From assembly GCF_000420625.1 (NCBI RefSeq), contig NZ_ATVH01000013.1, positions 62,001-126,000 on the forward strand: 64,000 nt of DNA, read 5' to 3'. The translations under genes and the position numbers were made by a program. Positions within the stretch are counted from its first letter, which is position 1. Each line of letters starts with the position of its first letter. This document shows positions 9,726 through 17,194 of this stretch, piece after piece. A model generated the notes under the pieces. It was given only the letters and a program-made list of their open reading frames with translations, did not search any database and was not told where the DNA came from. The stretch is from Fodinicurvata sediminis DSM 21159. Its GTDB lineage: Bacteria; Pseudomonadota; Alphaproteobacteria; Kiloniellales; DSM-21159.

Positions 9726-10496
9726 ATGGCACAGCTCGAGATAAAGCAGATTCCGGTTCTCAGCGACAACTATGTCTATCTGGTTCGAGAGGCCGGCAGC
9801 GGTGCCGTGGCCGTGGTGGACCCGGCTGTATCCAAGCCGGTTCTGGAGACTGCCGACCAGCTCGGCTGGAAGATCACGCATATCCTGAACACGCACCATC
9901 ATCCCGACCACGTGGGCGGAAACCTGGATATCAAGAAGGCGACCGGCTGTCATATCATCGGCCCCGCCCCGGACGAAGCCCGCATTCCCGGGATCGACGA
10001 AGCGGTGAACGAGGGGGATATCGTGAAGCTGGGCCAGGCCGAGGCAGAGGTTTTCTTCGTGCCGGGCCATACCCGTGGCCACATTGCCTTCTGGTTCCCG
10101 GAAAGCCATGCGCTTTTCTGTGGCGACACGCTTTTCGCACTTGGCTGTGGACGCCTGTTCGAAGGCAGCCCGGCCCAGATGTGGGACTCTCTCTGCAAGC
10201 TGCGCGAACTCCCCGACACGGCTGCGGTTTACTGCGCCCATGAATACACGCAGAACAATGCACGCTTTGCCCTGAGCATCGAACCCGACAACAGCCAACT
10301 GCAAGATCGCGCGCAACAGGTCGACAACCTGCGCCGGAATGGCAAGCCGACCGTTCCCTCACGCCTGGGCGAGGAGAAAGCCACGAACCCCTTCCTGCGT
10401 GCCGATGATCCGACCCTGGCAAAGGCCCTGAACCTCCAGGGCCGCTCCGCCCAGGAATGCTTTGCGGAAGTGCGCCGGCGCAAGGACATATTCTGA
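9726..10496 (+). CDS. gloB: Hydroxyacylglutathione hydrolase (glyoxalase II)
   Basis: This metallo-beta-lactamase-fold enzyme hydrolyses S-D-lactoylglutathione to lactate and glutathione, the second step of methylglyoxal detoxification. The binuclear metal motif THHHPDHVGG is present near residue 57, followed by the VPGHTRGH and FCGDTLFALGCGR ligand segments and the CAHEYT histidine. The C-terminal HAGH domain ends with KATNPFLR. The length of 256 residues is normal. The ATG at 9726 gives the family N-terminus (MAQLEIKQIPVLSDNY). An upstream in-frame ATG at 9672 would add an unconserved tail. It shares its upstream region with a divergent methyltransferase gene. Confidence 0.95.
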   Translation: MAQLEIKQIPVLSDNYVYLVREAGSGAVAVVDPAVSKPVLETADQLGWKITHILNTHHHPDHVGGNLDIKKATGCHIIGPAPDEARIPGIDEAVNEGDIVKLGQAEAEVFFVPGHTRGHIAFWFPESHALFCGDTLFALGCGRLFEGSPAQMWDSLCKLRELPDTAAVYCAHEYTQNNARFALSIEPDNSQLQDRAQQVDNLRRNGKPTVPSRLGEEKATNPFLRADDPTLAKALNLQGRSAQECFAEVRRRKDIF

Positions 10497-10872
10497 GCCA
10501 CCCTGCGACCGACCCGCCCGTCGGCTTGCACTCAGAGGGCAGGAGCCATGCAAACTGTCTGCATGTATTGCACTGCAACATAAACTATCAATACGCGTAG
10601 GAACTGAAGCAACACTGCGGATTATGCTCGCAATATTCCTGTGACCGGAATGGTCTCGGAATACCTGCATTGGCCGTCGCATCAATCACCGGATCCCATA
10701 GGGACACCGCCAACCTCGCGGCAATGGGCACAAGCCATTGCGATGGGACTTGGCGGTTTCTGCTTACAGGGCCCTTGAGAGTGAAGCGTATTTGGCTGCT
10801 GCCCCGCAGCCTGGACGACCTGTGTTGCGAATGGAGACCCTGTCTTGCGAGTGGAAACAAGGACCGCCTGCC
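10497..10872. other. Intergenic region before the GAF histidine kinase
   Basis: No supported gene, tRNA or repeat is seen here. The frame of the downstream kinase is open from 10738, but the residues encoded before 10873 do not resemble a GAF kinase. The region presumably carries the kinase promoter. No clear promoter motif was identified. Confidence 0.5.
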
Positions 10873-12120
10873 ATGCCAGCCACTTTGAGAGATGTCCCTA
10901 TGCAGCCCAGCGGGCATGACACGAGGCGCCTGGATGCGCTTGAGGAGTACAAACTCATGGACAGTGGCGCCGATCCGCGCTTCGAGCGCATTGTGGAGAT
11001 GGCCGTCGACCTCTTCGATATGCCCATTGCCTACATCTCCCTGATTGACGGCCAGCGGCAGTGGTTCAAGGCGAGGGTCGGACTGGAGCTATCGGAAACG
11101 CCGATCGAGCAGGCATTCTGCCTGCATACCATACAGCAGTCGGGTATCACGCTTGTCGAGGACGCACGACAGGATGCCCGCTTCGCGCATTTGCCCATGG
11201 TGACAGGCGCGCCGGGTGTTGTTTTCTATGCCGGCATTCCACTGTCCACGCCCGATGGATTCCGACATGGCACACTTTGCCTGATGGACCACAAGCCGCG
11301 CCGGCTTGATGAAAGACAGCGGCGACTCCTGGTTTCGCTGGCCGAAATAACCGTGGACGAGATGGAACTGCGCCGCAGAACCCTGCGGCTGGACGAGGAA
11401 AAGCGCCAGGCCGAACGTGCAGCCCGCATCAAGGACGACTTCCTGGCCATGATGAGCCACGAATTCCGCACGCCGCTCAACGCCATCCTGGGCTTTTCCG
11501 AGGTCATGGGAAGCGAGGCCCTGGGGCCACTGGGTCACGAGAAGTACCGCGACTATACCGCGGATATTCATAGCAGTGGCCGCCACCTGCTCTCCCTCAT
11601 CGATGACCTTCTGGACAGTGCCGGCGACAGTGAGTTCAGCCTTCATGAGAAGCTGTTCGATCCCGCCAGCGTGGCTAGGGAAGCCGTGGACATCATGGCC
11701 CGGAAGGCCGAGGTGGCCAGCCTTGAACTGCAACATGACGTCGGCCCACAGGGCCACCGCTTTCACGGGGATCCGCGTCGCTTCCGGCAGATCGTGCTCA
11801 ACCTGCTGTCCAATGCCATAAAGTTCACCGCACCCGGCGGCCAGGTAAGGCTTCGGCTTAAGCACCTGGAAGACGGGCGCCTGACTCTGAAGGTCGCCGA
11901 CAACGGCGTCGGCATGACGCCAGAGGAACGCCGGCAGGCCCGCGAGATCTTCTATCGCGGGCGCGTCGCCGCCAGCCAGGCACGCGAGGGAACCGGAATC
12001 GGCCTGTCCCTCGTGGATCGCTTCACGCACGCCCACGATGGCCGCCTGCGGATCCTGAGTCGTCCGGGACGCGGCAGCCTGCTGCGCATCGATTTCCCGC
12101 AGGAACGCCTGCTGACTTGA
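10873..12120 (+). CDS. GAF-domain sensor histidine kinase
   Basis: This is a soluble two-component kinase of about 415 residues. An N-terminal GAF domain (about residues 20-165, with ISLIDGQRQWFKAR and VVFYAGIPL) is followed by a short coil, a HisKA dimerisation domain with phospho-acceptor SHEFRTPLNAILGFSEVM, and an ATPase domain with N box NLLSNAIKF, G1 VADNGVGM and G2 GTGIGLSLVDRF. The FGPLG-like segment after the H box (EALGPLGHEKYRDY) is typical of alphaproteobacterial PleC/DivJ-like kinases. No membrane segment is present, so the signal is cytoplasmic. The start at 10873 has CAAGGA about 10 bases upstream. An ATG at 10900 is the alternative. No response regulator lies next to it. Confidence 0.88.
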   Translation: MPATLRDVPMQPSGHDTRRLDALEEYKLMDSGADPRFERIVEMAVDLFDMPIAYISLIDGQRQWFKARVGLELSETPIEQAFCLHTIQQSGITLVEDARQDARFAHLPMVTGAPGVVFYAGIPLSTPDGFRHGTLCLMDHKPRRLDERQRRLLVSLAEITVDEMELRRRTLRLDEEKRQAERAARIKDDFLAMMSHEFRTPLNAILGFSEVMGSEALGPLGHEKYRDYTADIHSSGRHLLSLIDDLLDSAGDSEFSLHEKLFDPASVAREAVDIMARKAEVASLELQHDVGPQGHRFHGDPRRFRQIVLNLLSNAIKFTAPGGQVRLRLKHLEDGRLTLKVADNGVGMTPEERRQAREIFYRGRVAASQAREGTGIGLSLVDRFTHAHDGRLRILSRPGRGSLLRIDFPQERLLT

Positions 12121-12187
12121 CCGCAGGCGGGGCCCAGAGGACTCTCTGGCCGGTTTTTGTCATACAGACATGAAGAAAGGCTCCGAC

Positions 12188-12613
12188 ATGACCAATCCCG
12201 ATGACCTGATCCGCCTGCTCGACCTGGAACCGCATCCCGAGGGAGGTCGTTACCGGGAAATCTATCGCGCCAAGGCCCCAGAAGGCGAGCGCAGCAGCGT
12301 CACGGCCATCTATTACCTTTTGCGGGCCGGTGAACGCAGCCATTGGCACAGAGTGGACGCCACCGAGATCTGGCACTGGTACGCCGGCGGGCCCCTGGCC
12401 CTGCATCTCAACAGCGACGGCCGGACCAGCGAGACACATCACTTGGGCACCGATTTCGAAGCCGGTCAGCGGCCCCAGGTGATTCTGGAGCCCCATGTCT
12501 GGCAATCAGCGGAAAGCCTGGGCGACTGGACCCTGGTGGGCTGCACCGTCGCCCCGGCCTTCGAGTTCTCCGGCTTCGAACTTGCTCCCGAAGGCTGGGC
12601 GCCGGGCCATTGA
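12188..12613 (+). CDS. Cupin-domain protein, DUF985 family
   Basis: This 141-residue single-domain beta-barrel protein belongs to the DUF985/YML079w-like cupin group. Recognisable segments are LDLEPHPEGGRYREIYRA near the N-terminus, ERSSVTAIYYLL, SHWHRVDATEIWHWYAGG and the C-terminal TLVGCTVAPAFEFSGFEL. The His, Glu and His residues of the middle block resemble a cupin metal or ligand site, but no biochemical role is established. The ATG at 12188 is preferred over 12170 because it follows an AAAGG element and matches the family start. The 3' end converges on the acetoacetyl-CoA reductase gene with a 31-base gap. Confidence 0.85.
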   Translation: MTNPDDLIRLLDLEPHPEGGRYREIYRAKAPEGERSSVTAIYYLLRAGERSHWHRVDATEIWHWYAGGPLALHLNSDGRTSETHHLGTDFEAGQRPQVILEPHVWQSAESLGDWTLVGCTVAPAFEFSGFELAPEGWAPGH

Positions 12614-12644
12614 CCGGCCCCGACAGAGTGGGGCAGGACTTGCG

Positions 12645-13367
12645 TCAGTACATGTGCTGACCGCCGTTGATGGACAGAGTCGAACCGGTGATGAACCCGG
12701 CATTGTCGGACACCAGGAAGACCACACCGCGCGCGATTTCCTCCGGCTGGCCCAGTCGACCCACCGGGATTCGCGCGACGATCTTTTCCAGGACGTTCTC
12801 GGGCACGGCACGCACCATGTCGGTTTCGATATAGCCCGGTGCGATGGCATTCACCGTGACGCCCTTGCCGGCGCCTTCCTGGGCCAGGGCCTTTGTGAAG
12901 CCGTGGATGCCCGACTTGGCCGCAGCATAGTTCACCTGGCCGTACTGACCGGCCTGCCCGTTGATCGAGCCGATGTTGACGATTCGCCCGAAATTCTTTT
13001 CGCGCATGGATTCGATGACACAGCGGCAAAGGTTGAAACAGGAGGTCAGGTTGGTGTCGATGACAGCCTGCCACTGCTCCGGTGTCATCTTGTGAATGGT
13101 GCTGTCACGCGTGATTCCGGCGTTGTTCACCAGAACCTCCACCGGGCCGTGTTCCTGCGCGATCTTCTCGACCCCGGCCTTGACTGCTTCGAAGTCGGAC
13201 ACATCGAACTTGGCGACGGCTATCCCGGTTTCCTTCGAGAAAGCCTCGGCCGCTTCATCATTGCCGCCGTAATTGGCGACGACCCGATAGCCTTCGTTCT
13301 TCAAGGCGACACAGATCGCCGCACCGATGCCGCGCGTACCACCGCTTACCAAAGCCACTCTGGACAT
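12645..13367 (-). CDS. phbB: Acetoacetyl-CoA reductase (NADPH)
   Basis: This enzyme reduces acetoacetyl-CoA to (R)-3-hydroxybutyryl-CoA for polyhydroxybutyrate synthesis. It is a 240-residue short-chain dehydrogenase with the nucleotide loop SGGTRGIGAAI, the NNAGITRD block, catalytic Ser/Tyr/Lys in NIGSINGQAGQYGQVNYAAAK, and the ending ITGSTLSINGGQHMY that is diagnostic for PhaB/FabG-like PHB reductases. The start at 13367 follows GGGAGATAAAAATC. The open frame extends 36 codons further upstream without family similarity. It lies downstream of the thiolase gene with a 167-base gap and is probably in the same transcription unit as the PHA synthase. Confidence 0.95.
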   Translation of the reverse strand: MSRVALVSGGTRGIGAAICVALKNEGYRVVANYGGNDEAAEAFSKETGIAVAKFDVSDFEAVKAGVEKIAQEHGPVEVLVNNAGITRDSTIHKMTPEQWQAVIDTNLTSCFNLCRCVIESMREKNFGRIVNIGSINGQAGQYGQVNYAAAKSGIHGFTKALAQEGAGKGVTVNAIAPGYIETDMVRAVPENVLEKIVARIPVGRLGQPEEIARGVVFLVSDNAGFITGSTLSINGGQHMY

Positions 13368-13534
13368 GATTTTTATCTCCCTGTCGTTTTCTGTGTGACG
13401 TCCTGCCCTTCTCTTTAGCGGCCCACTACCTTCGGACCTGTTACCGGATGAACCTGGCTGAAGCCGCCTGCGCATGGGTCAACCCACGTGCAGACGCCTC
13501 TTCCCTGTCAGGAAACGCCAGGCCTTCTCAAGCC

Positions 13535-14710
13535 TCAGTCACGGGCTAGGCACATGGCGATACCCATGCCGCCCCCGATGCAGAGCGTGGCCAGGCCCTT
13601 CTTGGCATCGCGACGGCCCATCTCGTGCAGCAGGGTAATCAGGATGCGCCCGCCTGAAGCCCCGATGGGGTGGCCCAGCGCAATGGCGCCGCCGTTCACA
13701 TTCACCTTCTCGGGATCCCAGCCCATGTCCTTGTTCACAGCCAGGGCCTGGGCCGCAAAGGCCTCGTTGGCCTCGATCAGGTCCAGGTCATCGGCCGACC
13801 AGCCTGCCTTTTCCAGCGCCTTGCGGCTGGAGGGGATGGGGCCGGTGCCCATGATGGCCGGATCCACGCCGCAGGTCGCCCAGGAGGCTATGCGGGCCAA
13901 GGGGGTCAGACCTCGCTTCTCGGCCTCCTTGGCGCTCATCAGGACAACGGCGGCGGCCCCGTCATTGATGCCGCTGGCATTTCCGGCCGTGACCGTGCCC
14001 TCCTTGTCGAAGGCGGGGCGTAACTTGGCCAGACTTTCGGCGGTCGTGCCATGCTTGGGATATTCGTCCTCCTCGACCACGGACTCGCCCTTCCGGGTCT
14101 TGATGGTCACGGGGACGACTTCCTCCTTGAAACGGCCTTCCTTCTGGGCGGCTTCCGCCTTCTGCTGCGAATTGGCGGCAAAGGCGTCCTGCTCGTCGCG
14201 GGTCAGCTGCCATTTCTGGGCCACGTTCTCGGCGGTGTTGCCCATATGATAGCCATTGAAGGCATCCCACAGACCGTCCTTGATCATGGTGTCGACGAAC
14301 TTGACGTCCCCCATCTTGTGACCGTTGCGCAGGTGTGCGCAGTGCGGGGCCTGACTCATGGATTCCTGGCCGCCGGCCACGACGATGGAGCTGTCGCCGG
14401 TCTGAATCGCCTGGTAGCCCAGAGCCACGCTGCGCAGGCCGGAACCACAGAGCTGATTGATCTGGTAGGCGGTCTTCTCCTGGGGGATACCGGCCTCCAT
14501 GGCGGCCTGGCGTGCCGGGTTCTGCCCGGCGCCGGCCGTCAGGATCTGCCCCAGGATGGCTTCGTCCACTTCGCCGCCCTCGACTTTCGCGCGCTCAAGC
14601 GCAGCCCCGATGGCCACCGAGCCCAGATGCGAGGCGGCAACGCTGGACAGGGTCCCACTGAAGGCCCCCACCGGCGTGCGCGCTGCACTGACTATCACAA
14701 CATCCGACAT
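13535..14710 (-). CDS. phbA: Acetyl-CoA acetyltransferase (beta-ketothiolase)
   Basis: This enzyme condenses two acetyl-CoA to acetoacetyl-CoA, the first step of PHB synthesis. The 391-residue length is standard. The acylation cysteine lies in [14 protein letters not shown], the substrate-loop histidine in [17 protein letters not shown], and the C-terminal active-site cysteine in [10 protein letters not shown]. The ATG at 14710 follows CAGGAGGAAG, a strong ribosome binding site. It sits between the PHA-synthase-like gene upstream and phbB downstream, all on the minus strand, so the pathway genes are together. A TTGC-ACC-GCAA inverted repeat lies 83 bases upstream of the start. Confidence 0.96.
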   Translation of the reverse strand: MSDVVIVSAARTPVGAFSGTLSSVAASHLGSVAIGAALERAKVEGGEVDEAILGQILTAGAGQNPARQAAMEAGIPQEKTAYQINQLCGSGLRSVALGYQAIQTGDSSIVVAGGQESMSQAPHCAHLRNGHKMGDVKFVDTMIKDGLWDAFNGYHMGNTAENVAQKWQLTRDEQDAFAANSQQKAEAAQKEGRFKEEVVPVTIKTRKGESVVEEDEYPKHGTTAESLAKLRPAFDKEGTVTAGNASGINDGAAAVVLMSAKEAEKRGLTPLARIASWATCGVDPAIMGTGPIPSSRKALEKAGWSADDLDLIEANEAFAAQALAVNKDMGWDPEKVNVNGGAIALGHPIGASGGRILITLLHEMGRRDAKKGLATLCIGGGMGIAMCLARD

Positions 14711-14792
14711 TCTGGCTTCCTCCTGGATTTATGTATTCCGTCCATACAGCTTGGGGCGAAATCGCGGAATGTTAAGAAGCCGCCCCTGATTT

Positions 14793-14803
14793 TTGCACCG
14801 CAA
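14793..14803. promoter_or_regulatory. Candidate PhaR operator upstream of phbA
   Basis: The perfect inverted repeat TTGC-ACC-GCAA includes CCGCAAT at 14798-14804. The same heptamer recurs at 16420-16426 between phaR and its divergent neighbour. PhaR repressors of alphaproteobacteria bind TGC-rich repeats, so this is a reasonable operator candidate. Assignment is inference. Confidence 0.4.
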
Positions 14804-14843
14804 TATGACCAGAGAGTACAACCTGCCTCCCGAAAGGGACAAG

Positions 14844-16085
14844 TTAAGAAACCGCTTTTTCCCGCATCCAGTCACGCAATGGCTCCCAAACGCGCGTACG
14901 GGCGCCACGGCTGGCAACCATGCCGATATGCCCCGCCCTGGGCCGGTGAATGGCACAGTCCGGCAGGGCCCGCGCAAGGCACAGGGCCGATTCCGGCGGC
15001 ACGATCCGGTCCTCGGAGGGAACAATGCATAAGCAGGGCAGTTCGACTGTCCTGGGGTCCACTGGCCGGCCGGCCAGGCGCCAGCGCCCTTCACGGGCCG
15101 AGTTGACCGCATACCAGCCACCCAGGCACTCACGGGCCACGGGTGCGGCCAGGGGCACGCCGTCGTTCAGCCAGTCCTCGAGGGCCACAAAGGCATGGGC
15201 CTGCGCACTGTCCTGATCCAGCTTCGCAAAGTGGCGGAACTTGCGCACCGTTGCCATCGGATCCACGAGCGCGAAGAGCGCCTGCAGGATATCCACCGGC
15301 AGCTCTCCGATGATATCCATCAAGGAGCCCCAGGTGGCCAGGGCTGCCCGCCCCAGTGCCGCCTGGCCCGGAGCGGTATGGAAATCCCAGGGTGTCGCGA
15401 GCAGGGCCAGGGCGCTCAGATCGCCCGGGCGGCGCTGCGCCAGTGCCAGGGCCAGCAGTCCGCCCATGCAGTAGCCCAGTAGCAACGGCTTGGTCTGTGT
15501 TTCCCGGTGCAAGGCATCCAGGGCCGCCTCCAGGTATCCGGCGACATAGTCGGTCAATGTGAATGCGCGCTCACTGTCCCCGGGGGCGCCCCAGTCCATG
15601 AGGAAAACGCGGAACCCCTGCCCAGACAGCCAGCGGGCCAGCGAACAGCTTTCCGAAAGGTCCAGGATGTAGCCGCGATTGATCAGCGAGGGGACCAGCA
15701 GAACCGCAGGCCCTTCACCACCATAATCCAGAAGGCGTGCCGTTCCCTCCGCCCAGAGAGCCGGAGGGTCGGCCAGGTTGCGCCGATAGGCATGGCCTCT
15801 GTAGGCGGTGATGCCATCAAGCAGTTCCCCCCGTCTCTTGCGAATCTGACGGTCCAGGGCGCTTGCCAGGCTTGCCGGCGCGTCTGCGCCGCGAGCCAGT
15901 TCCAGCCGCAGGGCTTCCTCTTCGCTGCGCAGGCTCGGCGGCAAGTTCTGCAACCCGCTGCTCCAGCTCGGCCAGGCGGCGCTCGATCCGCTCCAGATCA
16001 TCTGGGCCAGACCCAGATGCAGCATAAGCGGGCGTGGTCCCAGTCTCGGCTTCCCTGAAGCTGCTTGTGCGTCCGCTTCTCCCAT
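14844..16085 (-). CDS. phaC: PHA-synthase-like alpha/beta hydrolase (PhaC family)
   Basis: This 413-residue protein has an alpha/beta-hydrolase core typical of polyhydroxyalkanoate synthases. The nucleophile elbow is GYCMGGLLALAL, with cysteine near residue 205 in place of serine, as in PHA synthases. The supporting segments are LLVPSLINRGYILDL, FLMDWGAPGDSER, the aspartate of PSEDRIVPPESAL and the histidine of RAGHIGMVASRG. The size is between class III PhaC (about 355) and class I (about 590). A basic N-terminal part precedes the core. Its first 269 bases overlap another reading frame that encodes a coiled-coil, PhaE-like protein. The ATG at 16085 has an AGGA element close upstream. Later ATGs at 16025 and 16001 are possible. 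Confidence 0.85.
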   Translation of the reverse strand: MGEADAQAASGKPRLGPRPLMLHLGLAQMIWSGSSAAWPSWSSGLQNLPPSLRSEEEALRLELARGADAPASLASALDRQIRKRRGELLDGITAYRGHAYRRNLADPPALWAEGTARLLDYGGEGPAVLLVPSLINRGYILDLSESCSLARWLSGQGFRVFLMDWGAPGDSERAFTLTDYVAGYLEAALDALHRETQTKPLLLGYCMGGLLALALAQRRPGDLSALALLATPWDFHTAPGQAALGRAALATWGSLMDIIGELPVDILQALFALVDPMATVRKFRHFAKLDQDSAQAHAFVALEDWLNDGVPLAAPVARECLGGWYAVNSAREGRWRLAGRPVDPRTVELPCLCIVPSEDRIVPPESALCLARALPDCAIHRPRAGHIGMVASRGARTRVWEPLRDWMREKAVS

Positions 16086-16347
16086 GCGTCCTGTCTTCTT
16101 CCTTGCCTGGCTCGGACCGATCGCCGGCCGGATCTGCCATCGTCCCGGCAGAGGGCAGACTACCCCAGCCGGTTGCAGCCGCCCAGTTCCGCATATGCGC
16201 CATCCAGGCAGCGGTCAGGTTGTCGAGCGCCTGTCCAAGTTCCGGGTCCGCCGCGCGCAACGAAACCTCTCGCTCCCTGAGATCAAGGTAGCGCTCGGCC
16301 AGATCGTCCAGATGGCTTTCCTGCCGGGTCTTGCCTTCATCTTCCAT
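15817..16347 (-). CDS. PhaE-like coiled-coil protein overlapping phaC
   Basis: This frame encodes about 176 residues from the ATG at 16347. The first half is acidic and helical (SHLDDLAERYLDLREREVSL, then ALDNLTAAWMAHMRNWAA). The second half holds a regular heptad coiled coil, LERIERRLAELEQRVAELA, and a basic low-complexity tail. The length, acidity and C-terminal coil recall the PhaE/PhaR subunits that precede class III and IV phaC genes and activate the synthase. The last 269 bases overlap the start of phaC in another frame, which is unusually long. No strong ribosome binding site is seen. An earlier start codon at 16425 is open. The partner role is inferred from position and shape, not from a family match. 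Confidence 0.55.
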   Translation of the reverse strand: MEDEGKTRQESHLDDLAERYLDLREREVSLRAADPELGQALDNLTAAWMAHMRNWAAATGWGSLPSAGTMADPAGDRSEPGKEEDRTHGRSGRTSSFREAETGTTPAYAASGSGPDDLERIERRLAELEQRVAELAAEPAQRRGSPAAGTGSRRRRAGKPGKRPGPSDSQETGGTA

Positions 16348-16418
16348 GATGGTCGCACTATAGCGTTCCGGTTGCGACAAGGCCATGGCCCAGGCAACAG
16401 ACAGGAAAAGCAGACACT

Positions 16419-16459
16419 CCCGCAATGCGGGGTGATTGACACTGCCCCGCCGGGGGCAG
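16419..16459. promoter_or_regulatory. Two inverted repeats in the phaE-like/phaR intergenic region
   Basis: CCCGCA-A-TGCGGG spans 16419-16431 and CTGCCCC-GCCG-GGGGCAG spans 16442-16459. Both lie between the divergent phaR and phaE-like starts. The first contains CCGCAAT, also seen upstream of phbA. They are candidate sites for autoregulation by PhaR. Confidence 0.4.
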
Positions 16460-16522
16460 CACTATTCCCCTCACACAGCATGTATGCGTGGGCCATGCCA
16501 CAACCCAGTGAGGCGTAGAACC

Positions 16523-17167
16523 TTGGAGAAATCAGAACGGACCGCCGATTCGGCACCGATAACCATCAAGAAGTACGCCAATCGAAGACTGTACAATACC
16601 GCAACCAGTAGTTACGTGACCCTGGATCATCTTTGCCAGATGGTTAAGGATGACGTGAATTTTGTCGTCTACGACGCCAAGAGCGGCGATGACATCACCC
16701 GATCCGTCCTGACTCAAATCATTGTCGAGGAAGAGGCCAAGGGTGAGAATCTCCTGCCCATTTCCTTCCTGCGCCAATTGATCTCATTCTACGGTCACGG
16801 CATGCGCTGGATGCTGCCAAGTTACCTGGAACAGACCATGGATGCCTTTGCCGCCAACCAGGAGGCCATGGCCAAGAACATGCAGGAAACCATGGGCGGG
16901 GTTTTCCCCTTCGGCAACATGGAGGAACTGGGCAAACAGAACATGGCCATGCTGCAGCGAACCATGAGCATGTTCACGCCCTTTGCCGAGGAAGGTGAGC
17001 AGAAGTCTCAGAACAGTCCGGAACAGGATACCACAAGCAGCGCCGGTTCATCGGACAAGGCGGCCGCCTCCAGTGCGCAGAATCGCGAAGAACAGCTGGA
17101 GCAACTGCAAAAGCAGGTCGAAGAACTGCGCAGCGAGCTGGGCAAGCTTTCGAAAAACAAGAAATAG
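16523..17167 (+). CDS. phaR: Polyhydroxyalkanoate synthesis repressor
   Basis: PhaR binds both DNA and PHA granules and represses phasin and PHA genes until polymer accumulates. The N-terminal PHB/PHA accumulation regulator domain is clear: ITIKKYANRRLYNTATSSYV, then ITRSVLTQIIVEEEAKG. Next come the RQLISFYGHGMRWMLPSYLE segment and a C-terminal helical tail with a coiled coil (EEQLEQLQKQVEELRSELGK). No ATG is well placed. A TTG at 16523 has GTGAGG nine bases upstream and gives a normal 214-residue protein, so it is chosen over the ATG at 16436. It is divergent from the phaE-like/phaC/phbA/phbB genes, a typical arrangement for control of that unit. Confidence 0.93.
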   Translation: MEKSERTADSAPITIKKYANRRLYNTATSSYVTLDHLCQMVKDDVNFVVYDAKSGDDITRSVLTQIIVEEEAKGENLLPISFLRQLISFYGHGMRWMLPSYLEQTMDAFAANQEAMAKNMQETMGGVFPFGNMEELGKQNMAMLQRTMSMFTPFAEEGEQKSQNSPEQDTTSSAGSSDKAAASSAQNREEQLEQLQKQVEELRSELGKLSKNKK

Positions 17168-17194
17168 GAATCCAAGGGCTGGCGCACCGGCCCT

